This document shows positions 1 to 11,850 of a stretch of DNA of 64,000 bases, piece after piece. The first letter of the stretch is position 1. Each line of letters starts with the position of its first letter. Below the pieces are notes generated by a model that was given only the letters and a program-made list of their open reading frames with translations, made no database searches and was not told where the DNA came from. Both the position numbers and the translations under genes were made by a program. Location: contig WNNJ02003792.1 in the NCBI GenBank assembly GCA_012934845.2, positions 25,981 through 89,980 of the forward strand, in the 5' to 3' direction. Source of the stretch: Pomphorhynchus laevis (taxonomy: Eukaryota; Acanthocephala; Palaeacanthocephala; Echinorhynchida; Pomphorhynchidae).

Positions 1-463
1 TAGGCACTGGCCATATCAATGCAACCTCAGAACGCAAAGGATTTTCTTAGCTTGAAAATTAGTCTCTGCTCACAAATCTTGTCGAAATTATGCAATGACA
101 GAAGCATTTACGTATGTTAACGGCATCGAATGTTTGATCCGTATTATTAACTTCAACATTTGCTCAGTATAAAAAAATTCGACCCTTTCAAATTATCTAG
201 CAAATTCAAGTTGGCAGACATGATAATCGAAATATTTTTTGTTTTTAAATGAGTATTTTTAATAATATACTTACAGAACCAGATATATGGATAACAAATA
301 CGGCCATATATTTTTTATTATAGGGAATGTTTTATTTATAATCTTTGGGTACATATTAAGGACCCCCGGTTTGTAAGTTCTGCTGGGATTATACTATTTT
401 TTATCGTTATCAATTATTCCAAGCAATTCAGATTTAAGTCAATATTCCTTAATTTTGTCATGA
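1..463. other. AT-rich sequence without recognisable gene
   Basis: I see no coding similarity, repeat or RNA gene here. The sequence is AT-rich and reads as intergenic DNA or decayed gene sequence upstream of the NURF301-like pseudogene. Part of the region just before 464 could belong to that pseudogene, but nothing in it is recognisable. Confidence 0.4.
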
Positions 464-1524
464 ATGAGCGCGAATGGCTTAACACGATCAAGGAGGAGAG
501 TGGCGAGGATGACAAACATCAGAAACGGTTGCGAACGACGAGGAAGCAGACGACGTTGTAGCGAAATTGACATCCAGAATTCGTTGATCCGAATAGATCA
601 AAATTCACCTCCGGCAATAAACATTGTAACTACTTATCTTCAGACAAGAAAAACATCATGTGTATCGTCCCATACAACAGTAAAATCAGCATCTTCTAAA
701 TCTGCATCAAAATCAAGACGTCATTCTAGAACGGAATCTCAAAGTAAATCAGCAGATTCACAGTTTGTTTGTCCATGCACACAGCCACTTTTGCCCCGAG
801 AGTTCTTCGTTGTCTACAATACATGCGATTAATCAAGTCATGGTTTATGTGTGGGTATTGCATGTCAAGGAAATCTGCGCGAGGCTTACATATGCGCAAA
901 GTGTACGAAGGCTGAATCTAATTATCACCTGTATTGTATATGCCGTCAACCGTACGATGAAGAGCAATTCTACGTTGGATGTGATAGCTGTCAAAATTGG
1001 TTTCATTGTTCGTGTGTAAACGTCACTCATCTCGTCACTCTCGGCGATAAGTGCCGAGATGATAAACAATTAGTGATGAACGTTAAGTTAATGGTGAAAC
1101 AGACCAAATTGATATCAAAGTTGGTCAAGGATTTAAAGCAACACAAACTGGCTTGACCTTTTCGAGAGCCTTCAATCCGGTTCAATATCCCCACTATTAT
1201 TAAATAATTACAAATCCCATGGATCTGTCCGGACTAAAGGATAACGTCGACAAAGACAAATATCATTCACTATCTGAATTTGTTAACGCTACGACCAAGA
1301 TCTTCGACAACTGCAGAGTATTTAATTCCGTAGTTTCAATATTCTGGCAATGCGCTGATGGTTTGTGAAATTACTTTGTTGAACTGCTTAACAAGTTAAA
1401 GAGAAAGATTGTTGCCGAGCGTCATCGAAGAGAAAGCCGCGATGTTTTAAGCGAGTTAGCAGGTGAAAGTAGTAACACTTGTGGTCGGGCTAATAAGATT
1501 AAGTCCGATGAAGATGAACCTTGA
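464..1524 (+). pseudogene. E(bx): NURF301/E(bx) (BPTF) C-terminal pseudogene: two PHD fingers plus bromodomain
   Basis: NURF301 is the large subunit of the NURF chromatin remodeller; its C-terminal PHD fingers and bromodomain read modified histone tails. One frame gives a first PHD-like zinc motif (about 770-905, ending with YICAKC). A second follows at about 915-1020 with [19 protein letters not shown] and QNWFHCSCV, very close to the family. Next is a linker with [15 protein letters not shown], and then the bromodomain tail after a frame change (1171-1420) with NPMDLSGLKDNVDKDKYHS and TTKIFDNCRVFN, which keeps the family's acetyl-lysine-binding Asn. The reading is broken by in-frame stops at 830-832, 1154-1156, 1201-1203 and 1366-1368 and by a frame shift near 1170; the copy ends at 1522-1524. 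I see no introns inside it, so a processed copy is possible, but a degraded segmental copy is not excluded. The identity of the part before 760 is uncertain. Confidence 0.8.
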
Positions 1525-2472
1525 AAACGAGCTTAGCATTGTTGGCGCAGGCGGTTAGTTGACGTCGTTGGTTTACAATGTTTTAATTTGCGAAATGCTT
1601 AATATTGTCCAAGAATTATAATTGTCAGCAATTTTAAATTATATTTCATAAGTAGATGGTATCAGTTATCTTATGGTGTCCCTAATGTAATCCTTCTTGT
1701 CCCATAGATCAAGTCGTTACATTTTATCGGCATTTTGATAGCGACTGCTTTTCCTTTATTCTCTCATTATTGTGTTATGTTTTAGATAAATTAGTGCCTA
1801 AAACTTAGATATGGTATAACAGTTGGACGTATTATCTAAAATTATAAAGCTTTATTACTAAAAGCGAAACGTTTAAAGTCTATTTATACACTTTATACCT
1901 CCAATATTACTTTTAATACTAAAAGTCCAAGGGAACATCTAGCTCTATTAGTTTTAGAATTCACACATTACATATGATGTTGTATACATGATATACAAGT
2001 GTTGATGCACAGTTTAAAAGTCATCATCTGTCTTGTTCAGTATTGATTTTAAAACATTTAAATCATCGAGATTGCTTTAGTCGGTGAACATATCAATGTT
2101 ATTTAAGTAATAAGATGTCAAAGATTTGAACCCTATGAAATGAAGAACATTGCTAAAAGCAATTTACCTGTCAAAGTTCCACCGTAACAAGCAGCATCGA
2201 TTTCCATATATCAATGGATGCTTATTGCTTGGTAATTCACTCGTAACGATTCTGAATCTAAGCAAAACTCTTTAAAGTATGACGCGGGAAAGTCACTTTA
2301 TTTTTCGTTTCATATTCAATTTCGTTATTTATTTTATTCCGAAGACAGACATCCCATTGTAAATGGGATGTGGATAAAACAAACAATTTAATATTAAAAT
2401 TTTACCCTTCAATCATTTATCTGCTTATTGTATTTATAGTAATTTCTGTTCTATTGACTAAGGATTATTTCT
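1525..2472. other. AT-rich intergenic stretch
   Basis: No ORF of note and no recognised repeat. There is a short possible coding-like patch on the minus strand near 2170-2215, but it has no supporting splice structure that I could follow. Confidence 0.35.
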
Positions 2473-2633
2473 TTGAAGCTCGATTGGTACTGTAAGCGTT
2501 CTGCTCTCATAACTTTGTACACATTATCAGAGTTGTATTTCATATCGAACCCAACCGATTTGAAAGGTCTCCGACAATTTGTAAAAGACAAAAGCAATAT
2601 GACAACCAAATTAGCATCAAAGAGCCTTAAAGC
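2473..2633 (+). CDS. possible exon of a COQ9-like ubiquinone biosynthesis protein
   Basis: A short open frame follows an acceptor-like TTTCTTTGAAG and ends at a possible GT donor after 2633. Its translation starts LDWYCKRSALITLYTLSEL, which fits the COQ9 pattern WY-x-(R/K)-R-x-A-L-x-x-(I/L)-Y-x-x-(T/S)-E-L near the C-terminus of that lipid-binding mitochondrial protein. I could not find neighbouring exons on either side, so this may be a lone exon of a decayed copy. Similarity is by recalled motif only; the remainder (DLKGLRQFVKDKSN) is weaker. It could equally be a spurious ORF. Confidence 0.3.
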
Positions 2634-3825
2634 AGTTAGTGTTTTTTACTTTAAACGTATTAACATTTTTCACTGGCGTTTAGATTTACGATGTCAGCCA
2701 AGTAGCAGGAATGATTCTGCATCCGGTACGATCTTAATTTATAGTTAATTTTTATTGAACACCAGTTTAGCTTTTAAATCGATTTGAACTTTCCGAGAAA
2801 TGATGCTAAATGATAATACTGATGAAACGACACATTCGTAGGTAAAATATATATATTATCCTAATGTGCTACCTCGTGGATGTGTGGTGTTTATCGCTAA
2901 AATCAGTAAATGTCGAATTTATTTCAATCTGTTTCAAATCTGAAAGAAATTTGAATTTCCACCTAAAGTTATTCGAATAAATATTGGATTAAAAAAATAT
3001 TTCTGGTATTAATGAATTTTATTAAAAATATCAAAATTCACATTTATTTTTTAATTTTTTAAAATTCTAAACAGTGCAATTGCTTAAAATTGATTTAAAC
3101 TTGAAATAATCAACTATACAAACTGTGATTTTCAATTTTAGAATTAATTATCTTTCATCTTAAAGGATACATTTTTAGCTGTCATTTAATATGCACTAAT
3201 AAATTACGAAATCAAATTTAAATATTAATTTTATATAGAAATAGTATTTAAACTTGCTTTGAAGACATAAAATCCATATTTAAGACATATTTCAATTGCT
3301 TTTAAGGCAAATTTAATTCAGTTATTGTTTGTAAAAACAATTCGTTGTGCGATTTGTAAATGAAACGTCTAACTTATATATTAAGATAAATATTATATAT
3401 AATATTAATATTAGATAAATATTAGTTCAACGAATATAACGCGTGAGAGATACAATGTTGATAATCACTTATCAAGACTAAGGACAGATACGCTGAAGGG
3501 ATGTTTTACAACTTTTGATGCTAACATGTACGCTTCTAGCTAATATTTATTTCAGTGGTTTGCTTGGCATAAATATAATGATTTGTGAACACAAGAACTG
3601 ATGGATTTCACAATAAAAAATTAAGTTCATTAAACGTAAAAAGATTAAATGTAAAGAGATTAAATTTGTTGATGTTATAATTCGATCCAAGTAAATAAAA
3701 TATCAAATAATCTTTAATATTATATTAGTATTATTAATATTAAATATTATATAATATTATTTTAATATTATTTTAATATTAAATATTTAATTTAAATATT
3801 AAATATTTAAGATTTATTATTAAAA
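2634..3825. other. AT-rich intergenic stretch with TA-rich simple sequence
   Basis: No gene recognised. It is dominated by A/T runs and by degenerate AATATT-rich simple sequence at about 3380-3420 and 3700-3810, which leads directly into the repeat pair at 3826. Confidence 0.4.
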
Positions 3826-3910
3826 CCTAGTAGATGTTGCGTTGAATCAAGATGCAGACGTCCTTAGTGTAAAGACTATCAGCACCAGTGTACGGAGCAA
3901 GCAGATAATA

Positions 3911-3957
3911 AAGGTCGAAACGTGAAATGTATGTCTAGGTCAGCAGCTGATGAGACC
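3911..3957 (+). ncRNA. hammerhead-like motif, permuted order (copy 1)
   Basis: GGTC precedes GAAAC, and CTGATGA is followed by GACC. The two arms GGTC/GACC pair, which puts the conserved hammerhead core boxes in the order GAAA ... GTC ... CTGATGA, as in a type II (stem II open) hammerhead. The helix spaces between the boxes are short, so catalytic ability is doubtful. A second copy is at 4311-4357. Confidence 0.4.
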
Positions 3958-4310
3958 CACCCAGACTGATTAATAGCGTCATGCTGTATCACGAATAGGA
4001 ACAATACCTGTGAGGATAATATCGTGCCTCAGCCAGAAGAATTTAAGCTCACAGATGCAATCAAGTTAAATTAAAAACATTCATTGCAAGTGGCATCATA
4101 AAAAACAGTGATTCGACTAGCGGATCACACAACACATAAGGTAGGTTTCTAGTAGATCGTTAGAATACGATCCCCTACCGAAAGAAATATACAACAATGT
4201 ATATCTACACCACTGGAGCAGCCAACCTAGTAGATGTAGCGTTGAATCAAGATGCAGACGTCCTGAGTTTAAAGACTATCAGCATCAGTCAACGGAGAAA
4301 GCAGATAATA

Positions 4311-4357
4311 AGGGTCGAAACGTGAAATATAGGTCTGGGTCAGCAGCTGATGAGACC
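4311..4357 (+). ncRNA. hammerhead-like motif, permuted order (copy 2)
   Basis: Same layout as the copy at 3911, but the outer arm is longer: GGGTC before GAAAC pairs with GACCC after CTGATGA. The gain of a base pair relative to copy 1 suggests the pairing matters. Function is inferred only. Confidence 0.4.
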
Positions 4358-4418
4358 CACCCAGACTGATTAGTAGCGTCCTGCTGTATCACGAATAGGA
4401 ACAATACCTGTGAGGATT

Positions 4419-4594
4419 AATATTAATATTATAATGTCTTAATAATATTAATATTAATATTATAATTTATAATAATTATTATTTTTTATATTATTTAATA
4501 TTAAATATTTTTTACCGCTAAATAATTTCAGATTATAAAAAATTCGAATGTTAAAATTGTACAGATTTATTAACTTAACACTTTGCTTCTTGAA
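4419..4594. other. AT-rich simple sequence
   Basis: A TTAATATTA-type low-complexity tract with no gene content. Confidence 0.4.
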
Positions 4595-5026
4595 CTATTT
4601 AGGTAAAAACATTCTATCTTTTTTTTCTTTAATTGCCATACAAACACCTTCGATTTCTCCATTTGCGCTCACCAGATGTTTGAGTCTTTGCTTGTCCTTA
4701 TCCGTGACCAACAGTTCATGTGCTTCTACCAGTAGCCTTGCCTTGTCAAATCGACATCTTTCTCGATATCTATTATATCTGCATGCCGCAAATAAAGGAC
4801 CAGCAGTTATGGGCAGACTGTACACAGCGAGACGAAGAGATTTTACAATATTGCCTTTTGTCCATAATAATGTCCCAATAGACGTTGTAAGCGCAAGCGC
4901 ATTCGATAGTATGAATGTTTCTCTTAGACATAGAATGCTGGTAATACTTTTCGGTTCAGATATATTCAAGTCTTTCAACAAATTTTCGCTTTGTTGCTCA
5001 CAGTCACACTTATTTTTCGTCGTCAT
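4595..5026 (-). CDS. COX20-like cytochrome c oxidase assembly protein (intronless ORF)
   Basis: An intact 143-residue ORF begins with ATG at 5026. COX20 is an inner-mitochondrial-membrane chaperone that handles the COX2 subunit of complex IV. Supporting features are the length (close to the roughly 120-130 residues usual for the family), two hydrophobic segments (about residues 40-55, with SNALALTTSIGTLLW, and about 63-80, with LRLAVYSLPITAGPLFAA), a Cys-Leu-Arg just before the first segment, and the sequence ACRYNRYRER after the second. That last motif matches the family's CRYN-type signature. A basic, charged tail follows. The overlapping plus-strand ORF at 4548-5039 is a shadow. I cannot tell a single-exon gene from a recent intact retrocopy, and the family call is tentative. 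Confidence 0.5.
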   Translation of the reverse strand: MTTKNKCDCEQQSENLLKDLNISEPKSITSILCLRETFILSNALALTTSIGTLLWTKGNIVKSLRLAVYSLPITAGPLFAACRYNRYRERCRFDKARLLVEAHELLVTDKDKQRLKHLVSANGEIEGVCMAIKEKKDRMFLPK

Positions 5027-6194
5027 ATTATCTTCTTGAAATTGCAGTCAAAAATAATGTATACAAATTTACTAATGAATACTTAATGAATTTAATATCA
5101 TTTTGATATTTCGCTAACTTTTACAGTCATCGTCATTGAAATTCAGTTTAAAATTAGAAAAAATTAACAAAAAAATTCGAATTACTAAATTTAACTTGGA
5201 ATTGTTTTTCTAAATTTTTATATAATTAGTGTACTATTATAATAAACTATAATAATTGTGTTCGTGTTTCCATTTCCATTTAATAATTAGCTATATATAT
5301 GTAATCGATCCATAATGTTAAAATTGATCGATTGTTCCAATCGATTCCGAATCGTTGCTTCAAGTGGTTTTATACCTATTTTGAACTTATTTCTATATAT
5401 CTTAACAAATTTTAAAAATAAAAAATACATCTCAATAGCAATGTGATTATATACTTTTATATTTATATTAAAATAAATTTGGTATAACGATGAGTTAACG
5501 ATACAGAATAAATCGAGTTCATATGAAAAAGTTCGTTACTTGTTGAACTCATTTTTATTTTCTTAGCATAATACAAATATTCATAAAAAAGGTCCTATCA
5601 TCTATATAGTTATTCTCTCTTCCATTGAATAATTATGAACGCATTTGCTCTTAACTAAAAGTACTATTTTTAATTAACGCTCATACATCATTAAAATACA
5701 AAAGCCTACAAAATAAGATTTCAAAATACCCTTTTGACTAGAATAATTAATATGCATATTAATGATATATTACTATATAAAAATATAAAACGTTCCTTAT
5801 CCTAGTGTTAATTATTAAACATTATATGCTGTCATGCTATTAATATGCAATAATTATTGTCATGTAAAGTCAGACTAATTTTTAAGTTCTAATTCAGCTA
5901 CACGAAATTAAGCAATAAATTTTAATAACCTATAAACGTTTATTCATAAGTACAATCTAGAAAAATATGTCTTTACAGTTTTTTCTTTACAATTAAACGT
6001 TAATATTTCGTAAACGTTACTATTAATCATTTGTGTTACAATTAACAATTTAACATTTAAATTAATATAACAAAAATTTTACAAAACAGTGTTTTTTAAA
6101 TGAAGTTATTTTTATGTTCGAATGTCACAGAAATGATTATTTTCATCTGTCGTAATCGTATTCTCGTTTCTAAAAGTTTAAAACAATTACAAAA
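5027..6194. other. AT-rich intergenic DNA between the COX20-like ORF and the ACP gene
   Basis: No gene or repeat recognised. It should contain the upstream region of the minus-strand COX20-like ORF and the 3' end of the acyl carrier protein transcript, but no clear signals stand out from the AT-rich background. Confidence 0.35.
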
Positions 6195-9100
6195 TCAGCA
6201 ATAAGATATTCTTATAATAACCTGTTTATCTTGAATAATTGGCCAAACTATATTTGCAAGTTCAGCGGGAGTCGTAGCATCCTCTAGATCATCTGGAATT
6301 TCAATACCTACAATAAAGCCAAAACTAAAATAAAACTAAGAGCAAGCGCAATTTGTTTTGACTTAATAGATTTGTCTCAAATTTCTTGAATCCTACGATA
6401 AGGGTTGAAATCTTTAAGCATATAAATAATTTGTATTTATTTACCTTATATACTTTAATATTTATCTCAAAATATATTTTTTAATATTTATAAAAAATAT
6501 ATGGAAACAATATTTTATATGGAAATAATTAAATTCATACATTTGAATTTTTATCAATTTTAATATTTTCATTATGTTATTTCATTGTAAAAACGATAAT
6601 GTATACAAATGTGCGACTGCGAGAATTGAGAATATTGAACTAATGAAAATAATACAAATATTATAACTAAAATATTAAAAATAATCAATAAATTTAATTT
6701 GTAAATTATTACAAACAAGTAATATTGTTAATACATCATTCCGCTAAACTCGTACATTCGTTCAATTGACATTTACCACTATTTTCTATTTACCACTATT
6801 TTTTGTACATTCGTTCAATTTACTACTATTTTTATGTTAAGATATGGGCTCTAGCGAGATAAAGCATTACAAAATAAACTACCAACATTTACAGTACATG
6901 ATTGAGAAAATAATACAAAATATTGTCCCTTATATTTTATAAAATAATAAATTTTGATGTACATATTTAGCTTTTACTATCATCAGAGAAAATAAGTATA
7001 ATTTTAATCTTTTAAACTTTGGTAATTTTAATCTTTTTTAATAACTATAAGTTATTGAAAAAGTAAGTCTTTATTGACTCGTATTTGCAACTTGTAGTTT
7101 GAATATAGTCCAAGTTATAAGATTTAAATCAGAAAACAGTTCATATCAGTCTGTGATTTTGGTTATTGAAAATTAACATCGAAAACAAAGATTTTCTTAT
7201 TTGCGTTTAAATGCTAAATGATATTTAAACGATATTTAAATGATATTCGTTACTATCCATTTCTTAGAAAAAATAAATAAAAATTATATTTAAAAAATTA
7301 TATTAAAAATTGCAAAGGTGATATCTTGAATAACCAAAATATTTAAAAGATACACACCATAATTGTCTTCTACTTGAACAACAATTTCCACGTGATCTAA
7401 ACTATCCAGTTGCATATCGTTAATAAAATGCGAGTTTTCGTTAAGCTGAATATGTAAAAACAATTTAAAATTAATGTTTAATTGTTCAGAATCGAGATTT
7501 TAAATTAGGCATTTCGTTAACGTTGCTCTTATTTTTATAAAAAAAAGCATTTACTTTTCTATTTTTGCAGCTGCTGTGCATTTAATGTATTAATAATTAA
7601 TCGTTTAATGAATTAATATATTTTTATATTAAATTTATATTTTATAAATGTATATTTATATTTTATATTAATGACAATATCATCATTTTCAAATATATAA
7701 TGTGTTATAATTATATAGAAAATCTTAGTGATCAAATTTTAGAATTGATATGGAAATCTGATATTTTAGCGACACATAAACCTTCCTAAAAATTTAGAGA
7801 AGGTCTATGATAAAAAACAGATATCAAACCAGCTAACTAAGTCTACGCATTTTATATAATGATAAAATAAATAAAACATAATAATGCTAAATCAAAATTT
7901 AGTAATTAAATAATAAAATAAATAATTGTTTTTAGATTCTCTATAATTTAAATCAAGTTAAAATAAAAAATTGAAATTTAAAAAAGTCATTTTTATGAAT
8001 TGACTAATAAATAACAGACGATGTATCAGAATAAGAATTAGAGGTCATCAGAAGGAACAACTATGCTATCGGATAACTAAGTCAACGTATTTTATAATTT
8101 ATAAGTCACAAATAAAGATAGATAATAAATAATTATATAAGATTTTTTCAATTTATATTTAAATCAAATTAAAATAAAAAATTGAAATTTAAAAAAGTCA
8201 ATTTTTATGAATTGACTAATAAATACAGACCTTGTATCAGAATAAGAATTAGAGGTCATCAGGAAGATCTGCTATGCTATCAGGTTTCAGACTCTATTCA
8301 TCGATCCAGCATTGCAGCGGGGTCCAAATACATGCTAATGACGTATTTCCTCGATTTCATTTTAAGACTTATTTTAAAGACTTATAAGACTTATTTTTAA
8401 GACTTATATAAGACCTATCATTTAAGACTTATTTTAAAGCTCGATTTTAATTTAAGAAATAAATCAGTTTACAGCTCAAACACACAATAATAAAGCAACA
8501 TCTGGGCAGTTTGGACTTAAGTTCAGCTACTTGGGAACAACTTAGGAACTCGAACTTTTAGAAGCTTAAATACCTAAAGCTTAAATTCATTGGTTTTAAG
8601 TATCGAACATTAGCGAATTCAACGGACAATGAGTCAATGAATTCAACAAACCAATGAATTTGACACTATCGTGAGTTCTCATGATACTATGTGGTGATAT
8701 CATGAATTCGCTGCATTCGGATGATCTGTCGAATTTTCGAATCGAGAATCAATAAGTAGTCGAGATATCGATTGACATAAAATATAGAAGATGATGCCCT
8801 AAAACTTGATAACTTATCTTACATAAACGATATTCCCCTTGAATTTATGCTTACATTTTGTGCACGGAATTTTTCGACTCTCATGTGGTCGTTTACTGAG
8901 ATTCTTCAGCATGACAATTATCCAGTATGCTTTTCAAACATTTTGGTGTGACGTTAAAACTTTAAATTTTAGTCATACCGATAGATATAAATGGAGTTTC
9001 ATAAAAAGGATTATGGAATGACATATAAATTGTCTTTATTGAGTGAGTGTAGTAGGTGATTACGTACTACGACCGATATATGCATCTTCGTCATCTTCCC

Positions 9101-10144
9101 CATTTACTTAATATATTCAACGAGTAGTTTCTATCTAGCCGTTATGGTCATTCAGCTGCACACTGGATTGTCAATTGCGAACATATCCTATGATATATTT
9201 ACAATTATGTTCAATACTGTTGATCTTATAATTTTAATAGATTGAAATGCGAAACTAAATAACAATTTATAGTTCACATTGTCCTTAACTTTAATGTCCT
9301 TAAGGATATTAAAGGTCTTATCTTTGTTGTTTAAATAATATTGAAGTTAATTATTATTTTAAATTATAATACGGCGGATGTTAAATAAATCTACATTTAT
9401 AGAAAATCTGCATTTAAAAAGTTTAATTCTATATTAATTTAAAAATATTAAAAAATATTACAAATATTATTTTTATATGTTATTTAAAAATATTAGAAAA
9501 TATTATTTTCTAATATATTTGTCAGTTAGAATAATCTAAAAGTAATTTATGTCCTACACCGATAAAAAAAACTTTAATGTAGGCGATCTAAAGCGTTCAT
9601 AGTACCACAAAAGCTGTATTTTTGTGTAACGCCGACACTTCAAAAACAGAAATCAATATTTATGTAAATCAAAAATAGTTTTTTAAATTGCGAAATTATA
9701 AATTGTTAATATGATTAATGTAGAAGCTCATATTAATGAATTTGAAGATTTGAATCCGAATTATAAAAAAGTTTAAAGCAGTAATATACTTATGCAGTCT
9801 AAAGTCATAACATGTCATTTGTGTATTTCAATTTAAAATTGAGGATTAAATAATTAAAATGTCTTACCTTGTCGACGTTATCACTAGACAGCCTGTCATA
9901 ATCCCGACATATTTTGACAATATCTGATTTTAGTTCTTCCAGTGATTTTACCGATTTATAACGAGTCTTAGAAGAATATGGTGTACACAATGTACGTATC
10001 GAATTATTAAAACACTGAAACCTTAACTGTAATCATTATTTTTACACTAAATTAAAGGTTCTCTGTTTTTCTTACTGGCATGAATATGTATCGATTCGGT
10101 AGTAGACTTCGATGCCCGCACAACTTATAAAATAAACGAATCAT
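6195..10144 (-). CDS. mitochondrial acyl carrier protein (NDUFAB1-like), four exons
   Basis: Acyl carrier proteins hold growing acyl chains on a phosphopantetheine arm; the mitochondrial form serves type II fatty acid synthesis, lipoate supply, Fe-S assembly and complex I. Minus-strand exons: 10144-10076 (23 codons, ATG at 10144), 10014-9868 (49 codons), 7445-7358 and 6307-6195 (stop at 6195-6197). All introns are GT/AG and every phase agrees (0, 0, 1), giving 138 residues. Exon 1 encodes a basic, hydrophobic leader typical of a mitochondrial presequence. Exons 2-4 read SLEELKSDIVKICRDYD, SHFINDMQLDSLDHVEIV and EIPDDLEDATTPAELANIV, the helices and carrier motif of the family. Ser87 in DSLDHVE is the expected attachment site. 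The tail after IIQDKQ differs from the usual VYE end, so an alternative last exon is possible (CAG/GTTATT could be a donor). Intron 2 holds Naiad PLE terminal repeats. Confidence 0.87.
7822..8370 (-). repeat. Naiad-type PLE terminal repeats, two tandem copies in an intron
   Basis: The block from AGCTAACTAAGTCTACG through AATTGACTAATAAATA and AGAATTAGAGGTCATCAG occurs twice in a row (about 7822-8080 and 8081-8370). It is clearly related to the sequences at 26030-26345, 48000-48235 (inverted) and 56330-56575, which flank Naiad coding pieces. No coding part remains here. The pair sits in intron 2 of the acyl carrier protein gene, where it should be spliced out. Strand is given by analogy with the minus-strand Naiad copy at 26-29 kb. 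Confidence 0.7.
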
Positions 10145-10855
10145 GACTGAATTGAATGGAAACAAACCGATTAAACTATTCTAGAATCAGTTGATATGAA
10201 AAAAATATTAAGTAAATACGTTTATAAAAAGTTTAATGATTCAAATAACAACAGGGTTGAAAACAAATTGAAATATTATATATATCGTCGAAAGGTTTTG
10301 AAATTTTTGTTAGATAATATGCTTTTGGAGATTTAACATGGCAATTTATAAGTGATATTACCTCATAGATGTGTACATTAAGGCTATTTTATAGTATCTA
10401 ATAGAGTGTATAGACAAGGCTGCGATAAAGAAATTGATTGCCTTTTAAGATAATCATTTTCATTCAAAATGATTGTAACCAGATAGGTTTATTTAAAAAA
10501 TATTGGATCAAATAGCGAAAAATAACCGTTTTAATTTGCTAAATGATGCATTTGAATGAATGTTGATTAATTTGTAAAATATTATTAATCCATAATCGTA
10601 CAATTGGTTCAGAAAAGGGAAAGTTTCGACATAAATGTACATTGAAAAGGCAAAAAGAACTAAAAACAAATAATCCATATAGAATATTCTCCAAGAGTTA
10701 GAGACGTTGGTATTAAAATACCAACGTCCCTAAAATTGTTACCAACGTATGAAACAATTTTAGAAAATTTAAAATCTACATCTATGAAATATATAATTAT
10801 ATGTGATTATAATTATTTTAATTATTATTTTAATTCAGGATGCAATTGCATCATA
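10145..10855. other. AT-rich region upstream of the ACP gene
   Basis: This should contain the promoter of the minus-strand acyl carrier protein gene, though no motif is distinctive. A perfect 12-bp inverted repeat (GACGTTGGTATT and its complement, 3-base loop) lies at 10702-10728. The retroelement scrap begins near 10856. Confidence 0.35.
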
Positions 10856-11850
10856 TATAGCATTATATGTCTTCCGATAAGATTAGGAGGGATGGGTGTA
10901 TGCAACCCAAGCACTGAGCCGAAAACTGAATTTGATCGCTCACAGCGTAGGGTATCGCCAATAATCAATGCAAATGGATCGATATCTCAAAAATCCATCG
11001 AAATGGAGATCCATAAAGAAAAGAAAAAACATAATATGTAAAAATTACAAATCCTTACTGAGAATATAAGCCTTACTTTACAAAACTCACTCAAGCATGC
11101 ATGCTTAAAGGGGGCGTCCTCCTGGCTAAGTACACTTCCTATTGAGCAAAAAGGATTTCACTTAAGTAAGTGCGTTTTTCAGGATGTAATTGCAGTAAGA
11201 TATGTTTGGGACCCTATTGACCTTCCTCGAAAGTGCAGTTGTATTCCCAAGACAAACGTCATTCATTCACTTGGATGCAAAATAGGAGGTCTATCCATGA
11301 TTCGTCACGATATCATGAGAGACGCGCTTGCTGCTGAATTAAAGGAAGTGGGAAGTCATCCTTCAATAGAGATAATGCTTCAACCAGTTCCTGATACAAT
11401 GACATTCGAGGTATCAACAACAACCAGGGATCGGTGTGCACGAATGGATATAACGTGTCACGGCATACATAAAGAAGTTCCGGAGCGGTCCTACTTGGAC
11501 ATTTGTGTATTTAACCACCTGACTCCCTCAAACGTAAAAGATAACATCGAAAATGTATACGCGTACCATGAAAATCGCAAAAGAGCGAAATACGCAGAAA
11601 GAGTACGATACCTGGAGGGTGGTTTTTCAGCACCTGTCATTTTTGCGTCTTCGGGAGGGACAGAACCAGTGGCAAATTATATATTGCAGTCAATCGCCAA
11701 GCGAAAATCGATGAGAACGGGACCGGATTACTCCGAATGTATCAGAAAGGTCTGATGTCGAATGGCCATTACTCTAGCTAAAGCCATATCTATGTCTTTG
11801 AGAACGGTACCGAGAGCGAACTCGGGATTTCAAATCAGGGACATTGAACA
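10856..11850 (+). mobile_element. retroelement C-terminal fragment with zinc knuckle and nuclease-like domain (copy 1)
   Basis: Conceptual fragments read LPIRLGGMGVCNPS, then LKGASSWLSTLPIE-like text, then a C-x-C ... H-x-L-x-C knuckle and GGLSMIRHDIMRD, followed by the long ORF 11297-11755. That ORF carries CARMDITCHGIH and SYLDICVFN, the acidic residues and hydrophobic strands expected of a PD-(D/E)XK-like nuclease fold, and then ENRKRAKYAERVRYLEGGF. From memory, this series of motifs follows reverse transcriptase in a retroelement family common in cnidarians and other invertebrates. The exact class name is unknown to me. No reverse transcriptase core is left here, so it is a 5'-truncated, broken copy. 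Confidence 0.6.

Larger units (their letters stand above)
3826..4418 (+). repeat. PLE-type terminal repeat, 1.5 tandem units of about 400 bp
   Basis: A 193-bp block beginning CCTAGTAGATG is present at 3826-4018 and again at 4226-4418 with roughly 90% identity. Start-to-start distance is 400 bp, so this is one full unit plus a partial one. The head-to-tail arrangement and the conserved GAAACG and CTGATGAG motifs match the pseudo-LTR (pLTR) repeats of Penelope-like elements. No coding part is attached, so it looks like a stranded repeat pair. AT-rich simple sequence lies on both sides. Confidence 0.7.

Noticed and set aside
4548-5039. 163-residue plus-strand ORF
   Set aside because: Antisense shadow of the COX20-like ORF; the minus-strand reading has the recognisable motifs.
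8839-9021. 60-residue ORF in the ACP intron
   Set aside because: Short, no similarity, expected by chance.
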